Below, piece after piece: positions 16,441 through 24,555 of a stretch of DNA of 64,000 bases (position 1 is its first letter; each line of letters begins with the position of its first letter). The notes under the pieces are model-generated. The model was not told the origin of the DNA. It did not search any database and saw only the letters and a program-made list of their open reading frames with translations. The position numbers were made by a program, and so were the translations under genes. Origin of the DNA: Allobosea sp. TND4EK4 (GTDB lineage: Bacteria > Pseudomonadota > Alphaproteobacteria > Rhizobiales > Beijerinckiaceae); contig NZ_FTMO01000001.1 in assembly GCF_900156025.1 (NCBI RefSeq), positions 310,001 to 374,000 of the forward strand, in the 5' to 3' direction.

Positions 16441-18620
16441 AGTCCTGGCTGACCTCCGCCGAAATCGCCGATCTGGCGCTGCCGGGACTGCCCGCGACCG
16501 ATCGCGGCGTCCGGATGCTGGCCGAGCGCGAAGATTGGGCGCGCTTCTCGGGCCTTGTGCGCCAGCGCGCCGGGCGCGGCGGCGGTGTCGAGTATCACTA
16601 CCGGCTCCTGCCGATCGCGGCCCGCATCGCTTATCTCGGCCCTCAGGCCGCTCAGGAGGAGGCTTCGGCCGCGGCGCAGGCCCTGCAGGCGGCGCCGGAG
16701 CCGCCGGCGGCCGCCACCCGCGCTTCGACCTTGCAGCTGGATGCAAGGCTGGCCGTGTTGGGCGCCCTGAAGGACTTCACCCGTGCCTCCCAGCTCAAGC
16801 AGACGCTGGCGATCAGCCATTTCGTTGATCTCTACAACCTCGGCAGGATCGAGCGGCCCGACTGGGCGGCGCAGGTCCTGCCGCGTCTGTCCACCCGCAC
16901 GGTGTTGCGCTGGCTCGCGGCCTCCCGCGAGGGCGAAACCGACCGGCTTGCCGTCGATCGCGGCGCCGGACGGCGCGGCCAGGGCGTGTTGGACGCGGCC
17001 TTCGACGGCGAGATCAAGACCTTCGCGATCGCCGTGCATTCGCTGAACGACCTCTACACCGCGACGCAGATCTACGGCGCGGTGAAGGGCGAATTCGAGT
17101 CCCGGCTCAGGGTCGCGGGCCTGTCCCTGCCGGGCCAGCGCGCCTTTGAAATCCGTTTGAACGCCTGGAAACAGGAATACGCTGCCGGCCTGCTGAAGAT
17201 GGTCGATCCGGACGGGTTCCGGAACAAGATGCGCGTCTCCGGCTCCTTCGACTTCATGGCGCCGCACCTCAACGCCCTCTGGCAGATCGACGCCTCGCCC
17301 GTCGACGCCATGTGCGTCGATGGCCGCCACCACATCTATGTCTGCATCGATTACTGGTCGCGCCGGATCATCCTCTTTGTCTCGAAGACGCCGCGCTCCG
17401 AGGCCGTGCAGCTCCTCATGCGCAAGGCGATCCTCGCCTGGGGCGTGCCGGACGCGGTGAAGACCGACAACGGCTCGGATTTCATCGCCCGCGCCACCGT
17501 GCGCCTCTTCGCCCGGCTCCAGATCGAGGCGATCCGCTCTCAGGCGTTCTCGCCGTGGCAGAAGGGCGTCGTCGAGCGGAACATCCGGACCTTCCAGACC
17601 GACTGCGCCCGCATGCTGCAGGGGTTCGTCGGCCACAACGTCGCCCAGCGCAAGAAGATCGAGGGCCGCAAGGCCTTCTCGCAGCGGCTGGGACAGGAGA
17701 ACGCCGCCTTCAACGTCACGATGACCGGCGAGGAGCTGCAGCGGATCTGCGACAGCTGGGCGGAGGGGCTCTACGCCCATCACGAGCATCGGGGCCTCAA
17801 GAAGATGACGCCCTTCGCGAAGGCGGCGTCCTCGACCCATCCGATCCGCACGGTCGATGCCGATGCGCTGGCTTCTCTGCTGATGCAGGCCCCCAAGGGC
17901 GACGGCTACCGCACAGTTGGCAAGAAGGGCATCCTGCTCGACGACTTCTACTACCAGCCAATGGGCATCCTGCCGGGCGAGCGTGTTTTCGTGACGCTCG
18001 ATCCCGCGGACAAGGGCACCATTTGGCTCTTCGCCGACGAGAGCATGGATCGGCCGCTCGGCCGCGCTGTCTGCGCCGAGCTTGCCGGCATCGACCCGGT
18101 CGAGCTGCAGGCGCAACGCAGGGCGATGCAGGCTCGCATGGTCGAGGAGCAGATGGCCGATGCCAAGGCCATGCATCGCTCCAAACGGGTCACTGATCGG
18201 ACGGTGCTCGATCATCGGATGGCGGAGGCCGCGAAGCTCACCGGCAACCTCGTTGCCTTTCCGCAGCGCTCCGAGATCCACACGACGCCCGCGCTGGATA
18301 CCGGCATCGAGATCGCGGCCATGCGCCGGGGCGATGCGCCGTCCAGCCGTCCGCTTTCCGATGCCGATGCGCGGATCCTCGCGGAGATCGAGGCGGAGGC
18401 CGCAGAGCCTGCGCCCAAGCCCTCCAATGTCCGCGCCCTGCGCGATCGCGAGACGCCGCAGCAGCGCTACCGGCGCTGGCTCGGGCTGCATGACCGCCTG
18501 GAAGCCGGCCAGCCCATCACGCCGGACGAGGCGGCCTTCTACGGCGGCTTCGCCAACAGCCCGGACAAGCGGGCTCTGGACGGGATGTTCGAGGAGTTCG
18601 GCGAGGCGGCGTTGCTCTGA
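16437..18620 (+). CDS. Mu-like transposase A (DDE recombinase)
   Basis: 727 residues from a GTG overlapping the upstream stop. An N-terminal winged-helix Mu end-binding domain (residues 1-60) is followed by a linker and helical end-binding domains, then the RNase H-like core. The catalytic triad is D285 (LWQIDASP), D344 (VKTDNGSDF) and E380 (KGVVERNIRTFQ), a DD35E spacing. The C-terminal beta-barrel and a tail that should contact ATPase B follow. It catalyses both integration and replicative transposition at the 25-bp ends. The length and motifs are complete, so it should be active. Confidence 0.96.
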   Translation: MKSWLTSAEIADLALPGLPATDRGVRMLAEREDWARFSGLVRQRAGRGGGVEYHYRLLPIAARIAYLGPQAAQEEASAAAQALQAAPEPPAAATRASTLQLDARLAVLGALKDFTRASQLKQTLAISHFVDLYNLGRIERPDWAAQVLPRLSTRTVLRWLAASREGETDRLAVDRGAGRRGQGVLDAAFDGEIKTFAIAVHSLNDLYTATQIYGAVKGEFESRLRVAGLSLPGQRAFEIRLNAWKQEYAAGLLKMVDPDGFRNKMRVSGSFDFMAPHLNALWQIDASPVDAMCVDGRHHIYVCIDYWSRRIILFVSKTPRSEAVQLLMRKAILAWGVPDAVKTDNGSDFIARATVRLFARLQIEAIRSQAFSPWQKGVVERNIRTFQTDCARMLQGFVGHNVAQRKKIEGRKAFSQRLGQENAAFNVTMTGEELQRICDSWAEGLYAHHEHRGLKKMTPFAKAASSTHPIRTVDADALASLLMQAPKGDGYRTVGKKGILLDDFYYQPMGILPGERVFVTLDPADKGTIWLFADESMDRPLGRAVCAELAGIDPVELQAQRRAMQARMVEEQMADAKAMHRSKRVTDRTVLDHRMAEAAKLTGNLVAFPQRSEIHTTPALDTGIEIAAMRRGDAPSSRPLSDADARILAEIEAEAAEPAPKPSNVRALRDRETPQQRYRRWLGLHDRLEAGQPITPDEAAFYGGFANSPDKRALDGMFEEFGEAALL

Positions 18621-18628
18621 GCCTGGCC

Positions 18629-18656
18629 AAAAAAAGAGCCCCGGCGAACCGGGGCT
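18629..18656 (-). terminator. Leftward intrinsic terminator between transposase A and B
   Basis: An 8-bp GC-rich stem (agccccgg, 18637-18644, with ccggggct, 18649-18656) with a 4-base loop. On the minus strand the loop is UUCG and the stem is followed after one base by seven U. It ends transcription coming from the right, antisense to A, while rightward early mRNA has no U-run and should pass. Confidence 0.75.
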
Positions 18657-18680
18657 GATCAAGTCAATGCGAGGTCAAGG

Positions 18681-19451
18681 ATGAACATGATCGTGACGAA
18701 TGACAAGCCCGACGCTTTCTCGCGCCCCGCAACGCTGGCGCCGCTGAAGAACGTCGCGGCGATGATGGGCCTGATTGAGCGGCTGAGGAGCCGCGGCGCC
18801 CATATGCCTGGGTTCGGGGTGGTCCACGGCCCGTCCGGATACGGCAAGACCTATGCGGCCATCTTCGGCCAGAATAAGACCCGCGGCCCGCGCATCGAGA
18901 TCGGCGACAGCTGGACCAAGAAGACGCTGGTCTGCGCCATCCTGAAGGAGCTCGGCGTGCGCGACCCGCGCGGCACCGTGGCGACGCTGACCGAGCAGGT
19001 CATCATCCGGCTGGCCGAGCCCGACCATCCCCCGCTCTTTGTCGACGAGGCCGACAAGCTCGTCGACAAAGGCATGGTCGAGCTGATGCGCGAGATCCAG
19101 GAGGGCGCGCAGATCCCGGTCATCCTGATCGGCGAGGAACTGCTGCCCCAGAAGCTCAGCAAGATCGAGCGGGTCCATAACCGCGTGCTCGATTGGGTCG
19201 CGGCCCAGCCGGTCGACATCGAGGACGTTCGCAAGCTGGCGCATGTCTTCTGCCCCGGCATCGCGATCGACGACGCCATCCTCGACGAGATCCGCCGCGT
19301 CTCGGATGGCCGCGCCCGCCGGGTGGTGACGAACCTCTTCCGGATCCGGGAATTCGCCTTGAGCCGTGGCCTCTCGGAGCTGCGGGCCGGTGGCGTCCTT
19401 CCCGAGCTCTATACCGGCACGCCACCGCTCCGCACTCGGAGGGTCGCCTGA
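18681..19451 (+). CDS. Mu B-like transposition target ATPase
   Basis: 256 residues, AAA+ ATPase. Walker A GPSGYGKT (50-57), Walker B PPLFVDEAD (D122, E123) and a C-terminal arginine-rich segment RRVSDGRARRVVTN match the B/ExeA/TniB group. It should coat target DNA, confer target immunity and activate transposase A. An aggtcaagg ribosome site precedes the ATG. It is shorter than Mu B (about 312), as is common in this group. Confidence 0.94.
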   Translation: MNMIVTNDKPDAFSRPATLAPLKNVAAMMGLIERLRSRGAHMPGFGVVHGPSGYGKTYAAIFGQNKTRGPRIEIGDSWTKKTLVCAILKELGVRDPRGTVATLTEQVIIRLAEPDHPPLFVDEADKLVDKGMVELMREIQEGAQIPVILIGEELLPQKLSKIERVHNRVLDWVAAQPVDIEDVRKLAHVFCPGIAIDDAILDEIRRVSDGRARRVVTNLFRIREFALSRGLSELRAGGVLPELYTGTPPLRTRRVA

Positions 19452-20023
19452 TGGTTTCCAGCGAATATCAGAAAATATGGCGGCTGATGGGCATCCTGGA
19501 GAGCCATTTCGGAGAGTTCGGCGAGCGCGCATTGGCCGATATCCTCGGTCAGGACGTCGGCCGGCTCGTCCGGGGCTATCTCGGCTTTCTCACCAGCGAG
19601 AAGGTCATCGCCCGGACCGGCGACGGCCTTGCAGCCCGCTACCGGATCATGTCGTCGGGAGACGCACCGCCTCATCGCCGCGGACATGTGAGCGGTGGGG
19701 AGCGTCAGCACGCGATCTGGAACTCGATCCGCTCGCTGCGCACGTTCTCGATTGCCGAACTTGCTGTGACTTCGGCCACGGACGAGGTGCCGGTCTCGCA
19801 GGATGGAGCCTTGGACTATGTCAGCGGCCTCGTGCGGGCTGGCTACGTTCGTGCCTCAGGAACGGTGCACCGCTCCCGCGTCCGCCTGTATTCGCTAATT
19901 CCAGCTCGGAACACCGGGCCGCGCGCGCCGATCCTCGCTCGCGGGAGCAGCATCAGCTTCGATCTTAATTTGATGCGGTCCGTTAACCTTAACGGTTCGC
20001 AAGTCGACGCGAGGGCGGCATGA
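19451..20023 (+). CDS. Early phage protein with winged-helix-like segments
   Basis: 190 residues, start overlapping the B stop (TGATG). It appears to hold two small domains of helical, winged-helix character: GERALADILGQDVGRLVRGYLGFLTSEKVIAR and TFSIAELAVTSATDEVPVSQDGALDYVSGLVRAGYVRASG. The second reads like an HTH with the wing LVRAGYVRASGTVHRSRVRLY. Probably DNA-binding and part of the replication/regulation operon; the exact role is unknown. Confidence 0.75.
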   Translation: MVSSEYQKIWRLMGILESHFGEFGERALADILGQDVGRLVRGYLGFLTSEKVIARTGDGLAARYRIMSSGDAPPHRRGHVSGGERQHAIWNSIRSLRTFSIAELAVTSATDEVPVSQDGALDYVSGLVRAGYVRASGTVHRSRVRLYSLIPARNTGPRAPILARGSSISFDLNLMRSVNLNGSQVDARAA

Positions 20024-20400
20024 GTAAGCCCCTCCGGCCTGATCCGATAGAGCGTGCCCGCCTCGCCTGGGGCGAGACCATTCCCGTCGAGGTCATCATC
20101 CTCGCCGAGGCGTGCCAGACGCGATCGCAATCCGCTGTCGCGCTGAAACTCGGCTACTCGAATGCCGTCGTCAGCCATGTGTTGGCTCGCAAATATCCGG
20201 GTGACCTCCCCAAGGTCTTCGCGAAGATCCGCGGGGCATTGATGGGCGAGACCGTCATGTGCCCGATCCTGGCTGAGATCGGTCGCGACCGCTGCCTGAA
20301 TGAACAGGCGACGCCTTTCGCCGCGACGAACTCGACCCGCGCGCGGCTCTTCCACGCCTGCAAAACCTGCCCCCATCGTCAGCAGAGGGATGCCGCCTGA
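20020..20400 (+). CDS. Early phage HTH protein with C-terminal cysteines
   Basis: 126 residues, overlapping the upstream gene by ATGA. A helix-turn-helix, RSQSAVALKLGYSNAVVSHV, lies in the first half. The second half has C-x(n)-C...C-x2-C (VMCPILAEIGRDRC, HACKTCPHRQ), perhaps metal-binding. Likely a small regulator. Confidence 0.72.
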   Translation: MSKPLRPDPIERARLAWGETIPVEVIILAEACQTRSQSAVALKLGYSNAVVSHVLARKYPGDLPKVFAKIRGALMGETVMCPILAEIGRDRCLNEQATPFAATNSTRARLFHACKTCPHRQQRDAA

Positions 20401-20615
20401 TGTTTTCTGGCTTGCTCAAACTCGCCGCTGGCGCCGCGGCCATGCTCGGCCCCTTCTGCGCCGGCCTGGCTTTCCAGATCGTGGTACCTGAGGTCCAGGC
20501 CTACTTCGCTGCCGCCGGGATTGGCGTCGGTCTCGCCGGCCTGGCCGGCTTCGCCGCGCTGGAGGGGATGGAGGAGCGCTCCTTCCGCCAGCGCTACAGC
20601 CGGTGGGAGCGCTGA
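20400..20615 (+). CDS. Small membrane protein
   Basis: 71 residues with two hydrophobic segments (about 5-30 and 34-54), rich in Gly and Ala (AGIGVGLAGLAGFAA), and a basic tail RQRYSRWER. The start overlaps the upstream stop. Function unknown; small inner-membrane proteins in early operons are sometimes exclusion factors. Confidence 0.65.
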   Translation: MFSGLLKLAAGAAAMLGPFCAGLAFQIVVPEVQAYFAAAGIGVGLAGLAGFAALEGMEERSFRQRYSRWER

Positions 20616-20616
20616 C

Positions 20617-21051
20617 ATGGCCAGCTCCCTTCCCATCGACTTGCGGTTCGTCGCTGCATTCCTCCGGCGGTCGGCCCGATCGGGCGTCGGCCTCACGCCG
20701 GACCAGTGCGAGCGGACCGCTGAGCTGCTGCTTGAGGCCGGCAAGGAAGCCGATCGCGTCGTCGCCCAGGCCGAGCTCGTCCCGGAGATTGAAGACGAGC
20801 TGCTGCTCGTCGCCGGCGACCTCGACCGTGTCGCGGCCGAGCCCGTTTCATCCGGCTATCAAGCGGCCTTGAAGGCCCAGCAGCAGGAACTCCAGCGCAT
20901 GCTGGATGCGGAGGGGCCGCAGCCAGTCTCGCGTCCCGGCCTCTCCGCCCTCGCCATGCCGATCGCCGGCAGCAACGTCACCACCTTCCCCATCGTGCCG
21001 CGGCCGCGGCCGCATGCCCTCGACGATCGTTCCGGCGGAGACGCGGCATGA
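20617..21051 (+). CDS. Hypothetical early phage protein
   Basis: 144 residues; GGGAG lies before the ATG. It is acidic and helical, with RRSARSGVGLTPDQCERTAELLLEAG and a coiled segment AALKAQQQELQRML, ending in a Pro-rich tail. No recognised family. It overlaps the DnaA-like gene by four bases. Confidence 0.68.
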   Translation: MASSLPIDLRFVAAFLRRSARSGVGLTPDQCERTAELLLEAGKEADRVVAQAELVPEIEDELLLVAGDLDRVAAEPVSSGYQAALKAQQQELQRMLDAEGPQPVSRPGLSALAMPIAGSNVTTFPIVPRPRPHALDDRSGGDAA

Positions 21052-21560
21052 GCGACCGTCACGTCAGCTTCGACATGGTGGTGCACGCCGTCTGCGCCGT
21101 GTCCGGTCGCTCGCGGCTCGAGATCTTTCACGACGACAAGGGGCCTGTGGAGCTGCAGCAGCTACGCCAGCTCTGCTGGTGGCTCGCGCGCAAGGTCACG
21201 CCGCTGTCCTTCCCGGTGATCGGCCAGCTCTCGCGCGGCCGCCACCACGCCAGCGTGATCCATGGCGTCGACAAGATCGAGGAGTTGCGCCGCGTCAGCC
21301 CGCAGTTCCGGCAGCAGACCGACGCCATCATGGGCACCCTGCTGGCGCTGGAGCGCGCCGGCATCCACCGCCTGGCCGAGAGCGCCGATCCCCTCGCCAC
21401 CGCCCGCCGGATCATGGCCGCGCCGGAGCGCGAGGCCACCCGCGTGCCCGTCGCCGACATCGTCGCGATGTCCCGCCTGATCGTCGAGCTGCTCGGCGAA
21501 GACGACAGCCCGACGCCTTCCCCGCTTTCCTCCCAGATGGAGCAATCCGATGCAGCTTGA
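21048..21560 (+). CDS. DnaA domain IV-like DNA-binding protein
   Basis: 170 residues. Residues about 8-80 read as the C-terminal DnaA-box-binding domain: VVHAVCAVSGRSRLEIFHD, then LRQLCWWLARKVTPLSFPVIGQ, and the signature LSRGRHHASVIHGVDKIEEL, which aligns with G-G-R-D-H-T-T-V-x-H-A-x-x-K-I in DnaA (Asp replaced by His here). No AAA+ domain is present, so this is a stand-alone DNA-binding domain with a helical extension. It may bind DnaA boxes and compete with or recruit host replication. Knowledge of DnaA supports the fold; the role is inference. Confidence 0.78.
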   Translation: MSDRHVSFDMVVHAVCAVSGRSRLEIFHDDKGPVELQQLRQLCWWLARKVTPLSFPVIGQLSRGRHHASVIHGVDKIEELRRVSPQFRQQTDAIMGTLLALERAGIHRLAESADPLATARRIMAAPEREATRVPVADIVAMSRLIVELLGEDDSPTPSPLSSQMEQSDAA

Positions 21561-22374
21561 GAACGTCTCGCGCGAAGCCCTCGGCCGCGCCGCCTATGAA
21601 GCTCTCGGCGGGGACGGCGACATGCCGGCCGTCGCTTATGAAGCTCTGACCGCAGAAGGGCGTAAGGTCTACGAGCGCGTCGCCGAAGCCGTCATCACAC
21701 ACGCTGGCCTCCATGCCCCCGCCGAAGACGTCCTGGATGAAACCGCCGCCGTCTCGGCAGGCATCGTCGAGGTGGGCGGCACGAAGTTCATGCAGGACGC
21801 CAAGGGCAACCTGATCGCCCTTGGCCAGATCAAGCCGCAGCGGGTTCTCGAAGACGAGATGGTCCGCAAGGTGATGCGCTTCGCACAGGACCTGTCGGCG
21901 CAGATCAGCCGCTTCAAAGGCCACACCTTCGAGGATTTGGCCGCCTTCCAGTCACTGTTGGAGCAGCAATACGGCGCCAAGGCGGGCGGCCCGAAAGGCA
22001 ACGCCACCTTCTCAACCTTCGACGACAGCATGCGCGTCGAAGTGAAGATCGCCGACCAGATCGCCTTCGGGCCCGAGCTGCAGGCAGCCAAGCGCCTGGT
22101 CGATGAGTGCCTGAAGGAATGGGGCTCCGATAGCCACGAGGTGCTGCGCTCGCTGGTGAACCGCGTCTTCAGCGTCGAGAAGGAGGGCCAGATCAACCGC
22201 GGCGAGCTGTTCTCCCTGCTCGCCATGGAAGTCGAGGACACGCGCTGGGTCAGCGCCATGGAGGCCATCCGTGACAGCATCCGCGTGATCGGCACGAAGG
22301 CCTATCTCCGCTTCCGGACCCGCGACGAGCAGGGTGCCCTCCAGACGGTCACCATCGACCTCGCAGCCGCGTGA
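21550..22374 (+). CDS. DUF3164-family protein
   Basis: 274 residues. From about 75 on it matches the DUF3164 pattern common in Mu-like phages (MQDAKGNLIALGQIKPQRVLEDEMVRKVM, then HTFEDLAAFQSLLEQQYG and SMRVEVKIADQIAFGPELQAAKRLVDECL). The first 70 residues look like an extra N-terminal region. The biochemical role is not known; it sits with the replication and host-modulation genes. It overlaps the DnaA-like gene by 11 bases. Confidence 0.85.
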   Translation: MQLENVSREALGRAAYEALGGDGDMPAVAYEALTAEGRKVYERVAEAVITHAGLHAPAEDVLDETAAVSAGIVEVGGTKFMQDAKGNLIALGQIKPQRVLEDEMVRKVMRFAQDLSAQISRFKGHTFEDLAAFQSLLEQQYGAKAGGPKGNATFSTFDDSMRVEVKIADQIAFGPELQAAKRLVDECLKEWGSDSHEVLRSLVNRVFSVEKEGQINRGELFSLLAMEVEDTRWVSAMEAIRDSIRVIGTKAYLRFRTRDEQGALQTVTIDLAAA

Positions 22375-22385
22375 GGGAGGCGAAC

Positions 22386-22712
22386 ATGGCGCTCGATCGA
22401 GACAACGAAGCCGTTTCGCCACTGATCAACGGGATCTCTTTTCAGACGACCACCGCCCTGGTCAGCACTCTCGGCGCCCTGCGGGGGCAAGGTCACAGCC
22501 CGGCTGTTGCCTCCACCATCGTGCTCGACGCGGTCCTGATGTCGGCCATCTCGCTGTTGAAGACGGCCGTCAACAACGACCTCGTGGGGGTGACGGCGCC
22601 GATCGGCGACGTTCTGCACCAGCGGCTCGATCAGCTGCTGAAAATGCAGTTCCGGGTTCATGCGCAGCGAGCTGACGGGTCTTTTGACCCGGCCGGCCAG
22701 GCGATGAGCTGA
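22386..22712 (+). CDS. Hypothetical early phage protein
   Basis: 108 residues, ATG 22386 with a strong GAGGGAGG site. Largely helical (PAVASTIVLDAVLMSAISLLKTAVNN), with no clear signal. No recognised family. Confidence 0.66.
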   Translation: MALDRDNEAVSPLINGISFQTTTALVSTLGALRGQGHSPAVASTIVLDAVLMSAISLLKTAVNNDLVGVTAPIGDVLHQRLDQLLKMQFRVHAQRADGSFDPAGQAMS

Positions 22713-22723
22713 GGGGGGGCCGC

Positions 22724-22939
22724 ATGTCGCTTCGCTCCCCGCACCCAACGCCAGCCGACTTCCCGAGAGAGGCGCTCGTCCAGGTCGATACCTTCGACCA
22801 CGAGAAGGGCGAGCTGCATTTCACCGCGCGCGTCGTCGGCCCGAGCTCCGAAAGCCACCTCCGGATTCGCACCGATGACGGCCTGGTCTTTGCCGTCCCG
22901 GCCGCGGACTGCCGGATCATCGCAGGAGAGCCGATATGA
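22724..22939 (+). CDS. Small beta-rich early phage protein
   Basis: 71 residues, predicted mostly beta (EALVQVDTFDHEKGELHFTARVV). Its stop overlaps the start of the GcrA-like gene (ATGA), so the two are coupled. Function unknown. Confidence 0.62.
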   Translation: MSLRSPHPTPADFPREALVQVDTFDHEKGELHFTARVVGPSSESHLRIRTDDGLVFAVPAADCRIIAGEPI

Positions 22940-23208
22940 GCGTCCTGCTCTCCAAGGCCGAGCATGGCCAATGCCGCTGGATCGTCTGTGAGCCCGTTCC
23001 GGCCAGGAAAGGCGAGCCGCGCGACATCTTCAACGGCCGCCGTGTCTGCGGCGCGCCCGTGCTGCGCAACAGCAGCTACTGCCTAAGCCACCACATGATC
23101 GCCTACGCGCCGGTCGCGTCCGCTCCGGCGCCGGCCCACGACTTCACCGTCGTCCGCCGCACGCCCGGTCTCGAAACCCTGCCGGAACTGACGGATATCT
23201 TCGAATGA
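22936..23208 (+). CDS. Stand-alone GcrA C-terminal-like protein
   Basis: 90 residues. The core GQCRWIVCEP...RVCGAPVLRNSSYCLSHHMIAYAP follows the C-terminal region of the alphaproteobacterial cell-cycle regulator GcrA (C-R/K-W-P...C-G...Y-C-x-x-H...A-Y-x-P). In GcrA that region contacts sigma-70, while the N-terminal HTH reads methylated DNA; the N-terminal HTH is absent here. The cysteines and histidines (CRW, VCG, YC..HH) may bind metal. It may redirect host RNA polymerase or block GcrA; that is inference from family knowledge. Confidence 0.72.
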   Translation: MSVLLSKAEHGQCRWIVCEPVPARKGEPRDIFNGRRVCGAPVLRNSSYCLSHHMIAYAPVASAPAPAHDFTVVRRTPGLETLPELTDIFE

Positions 23209-23234
23209 CTCGGCTTCAAGCAATCAGGCCTGCG

Positions 23235-23480
23235 TCAATGCGACTTGTCTGGGTGCAAGGCCATCCAGGTGCCGGCCGAAGCCAGGATGCACCCGAGCCA
23301 AAAGATAGGTCCCAAGGAAGTAAGGGTGTGAAAGAAATCCAGCACCCAGCTCTGCTGCACCATTGCGTGGACGACGGCGTCCGATGCTACGGGGGACTTC
23401 TCAAAGAGTGCGCTAACAATCGGCCATCCGCCGATCAAGAGCAAAACGACACCAACTGCGGCGATAGCAAGGCCGACCAT
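23235..23480 (-). CDS. Small two-helix membrane protein on the opposite strand
   Basis: 81 residues with two clear membrane segments, VGLAIAAVGVVLLLIGGWPIV (within residues 2-22) and LGPIFWLGCILASAGTWMAL (within 55-75). GAGGGG lies 8 bases before the ATG at 23480. It is the only leftward gene inside the early operon, in a 360-bp gap between rightward genes, so it is likely a moron with its own promoter. Function unknown; superinfection exclusion is a reasonable guess. Confidence 0.68.
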   Translation of the reverse strand: MVGLAIAAVGVVLLLIGGWPIVSALFEKSPVASDAVVHAMVQQSWVLDFFHTLTSLGPIFWLGCILASAGTWMALHPDKSH

Positions 23481-23569
23481 CTAAGCTACCCCTCTTCGGG
23501 TTACAGGAATTCAGCCTGTACTCGAAAGCGAAGCAACTCACGAATCGACGCTCCAGTAGGGGCGCTAGC

Positions 23570-23884
23570 ATGACCTTCCCGAAGGTCTCCCTGGCCCAGC
23601 AACGGGAAGCCGTCGAATTCGCGCTCCGGCGCCAGCAAAGCCTGTGCAACGGCGCGAAGAACATCCGTGAGCTCCGTCCGGAGGCGCAGGCCCGCTACGA
23701 CGCCGACCGGCTCGAAGCAGCGGTGAAGACTCTGCGCTGGCTGCAGTCGCACGAGCCCGAGATCCGCAAGCTGCTGGAGATCCCGGCCGAGCGCCGCGCC
23801 CTGCTCTGGAACCACATGGGCGAGGTCGCGGAGCTGCTCGACGGCAAGGCCTCGAAATCGGCTGGCGGGGAGCCGGCGCGATGA
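23570..23884 (+). CDS. Hypothetical early phage protein
   Basis: 104 residues, helical and charged (LAQQREAVEFALRRQQSLCNGAKNIRE), with no membrane part. AGGGG precedes the start and the stop overlaps the methylase-like gene (ATGA). No family recognised. Confidence 0.66.
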   Translation: MTFPKVSLAQQREAVEFALRRQQSLCNGAKNIRELRPEAQARYDADRLEAAVKTLRWLQSHEPEIRKLLEIPAERRALLWNHMGEVAELLDGKASKSAGGEPAR

Positions 23885-24555
23885 GAGTGCTGGTCGCGTG
23901 CGAACGCTCTGGCATCGTCCGACGCGCCTTCGCGGCGCGTGGCCACGACGCTTGGTCGTGCGACCTGATGGCCGCTGAGGATGGCAGCAACCGCCATGTG
24001 ACCGGCGACGCTCGTGAAATGCTTGGCGACGGTTGGGATCTGCTCGTCGTCGCGCATCCCCCGTGCACCAGGCTCTGCAACTCCGGAGTGCGCTGGCTGT
24101 CGACGCCGCCACCAGGGCGCACTCGGGATGAGATGTGGGCGGAGCTTGAAGAGGGCGCCGCTCTCTTCTCGGCCTTCTGGAACGCGCCGATCGAGCGGAT
24201 CTGCGTCGAGAACCCGATCATGCATCGCCACGCCAAGGCGCGCATCGTCGACTATGCCCGGCCGGCGCAGATCATTCAGCCATGGTGGTTTGGCGAACCC
24301 GTATTCAAGGGCACCGGCCTTTACCTTCGCCGCCTGCCCGAGCTGCGCCCGACCAACCGTCTGACACCCCCGGCACCTGGCTCGACCGAGCACAAGGCCT
24401 GGTCCGCGATCCATCGCTCGTCTGGCTGGAACCCTGATCGGGCTCGTGATCGCTCGCGCTTCTTTGCGGGGATTGCGGAGGCGATGGCCGATCAGTGGGG
24501 CGACCTGGACGGCCTCGCCCCTTTCCAGCGCGAGCTGTTCGAGGTGTCGGCATGA
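23881..24555 (+). CDS. C5-cytosine methyltransferase-like protein
   Basis: 224 residues. Motif I-like start MRVLVACERSGIVRRAFAARGHDAWSCDL, motif IV with the catalytic-type P61-C62 (VVAHPPCTRLC) and the motif VI E110-N111 (CVENPI). These support a Dcm-like fold, though the protein is short and a canonical target-recognition region is not obvious. It could modify phage DNA against host restriction. It is next to the MT-A70 gene and overlaps it (ATGA). Confidence 0.78.
   Translation: MRVLVACERSGIVRRAFAARGHDAWSCDLMAAEDGSNRHVTGDAREMLGDGWDLLVVAHPPCTRLCNSGVRWLSTPPPGRTRDEMWAELEEGAALFSAFWNAPIERICVENPIMHRHAKARIVDYARPAQIIQPWWFGEPVFKGTGLYLRRLPELRPTNRLTPPAPGSTEHKAWSAIHRSSGWNPDRARDRSRFFAGIAEAMADQWGDLDGLAPFQRELFEVSA

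Noticed and set aside
16149..18662. Long frame antisense to transposase A
   Set aside because: Low-complexity shadow of the transposase reading frame with no ribosome site or motif.
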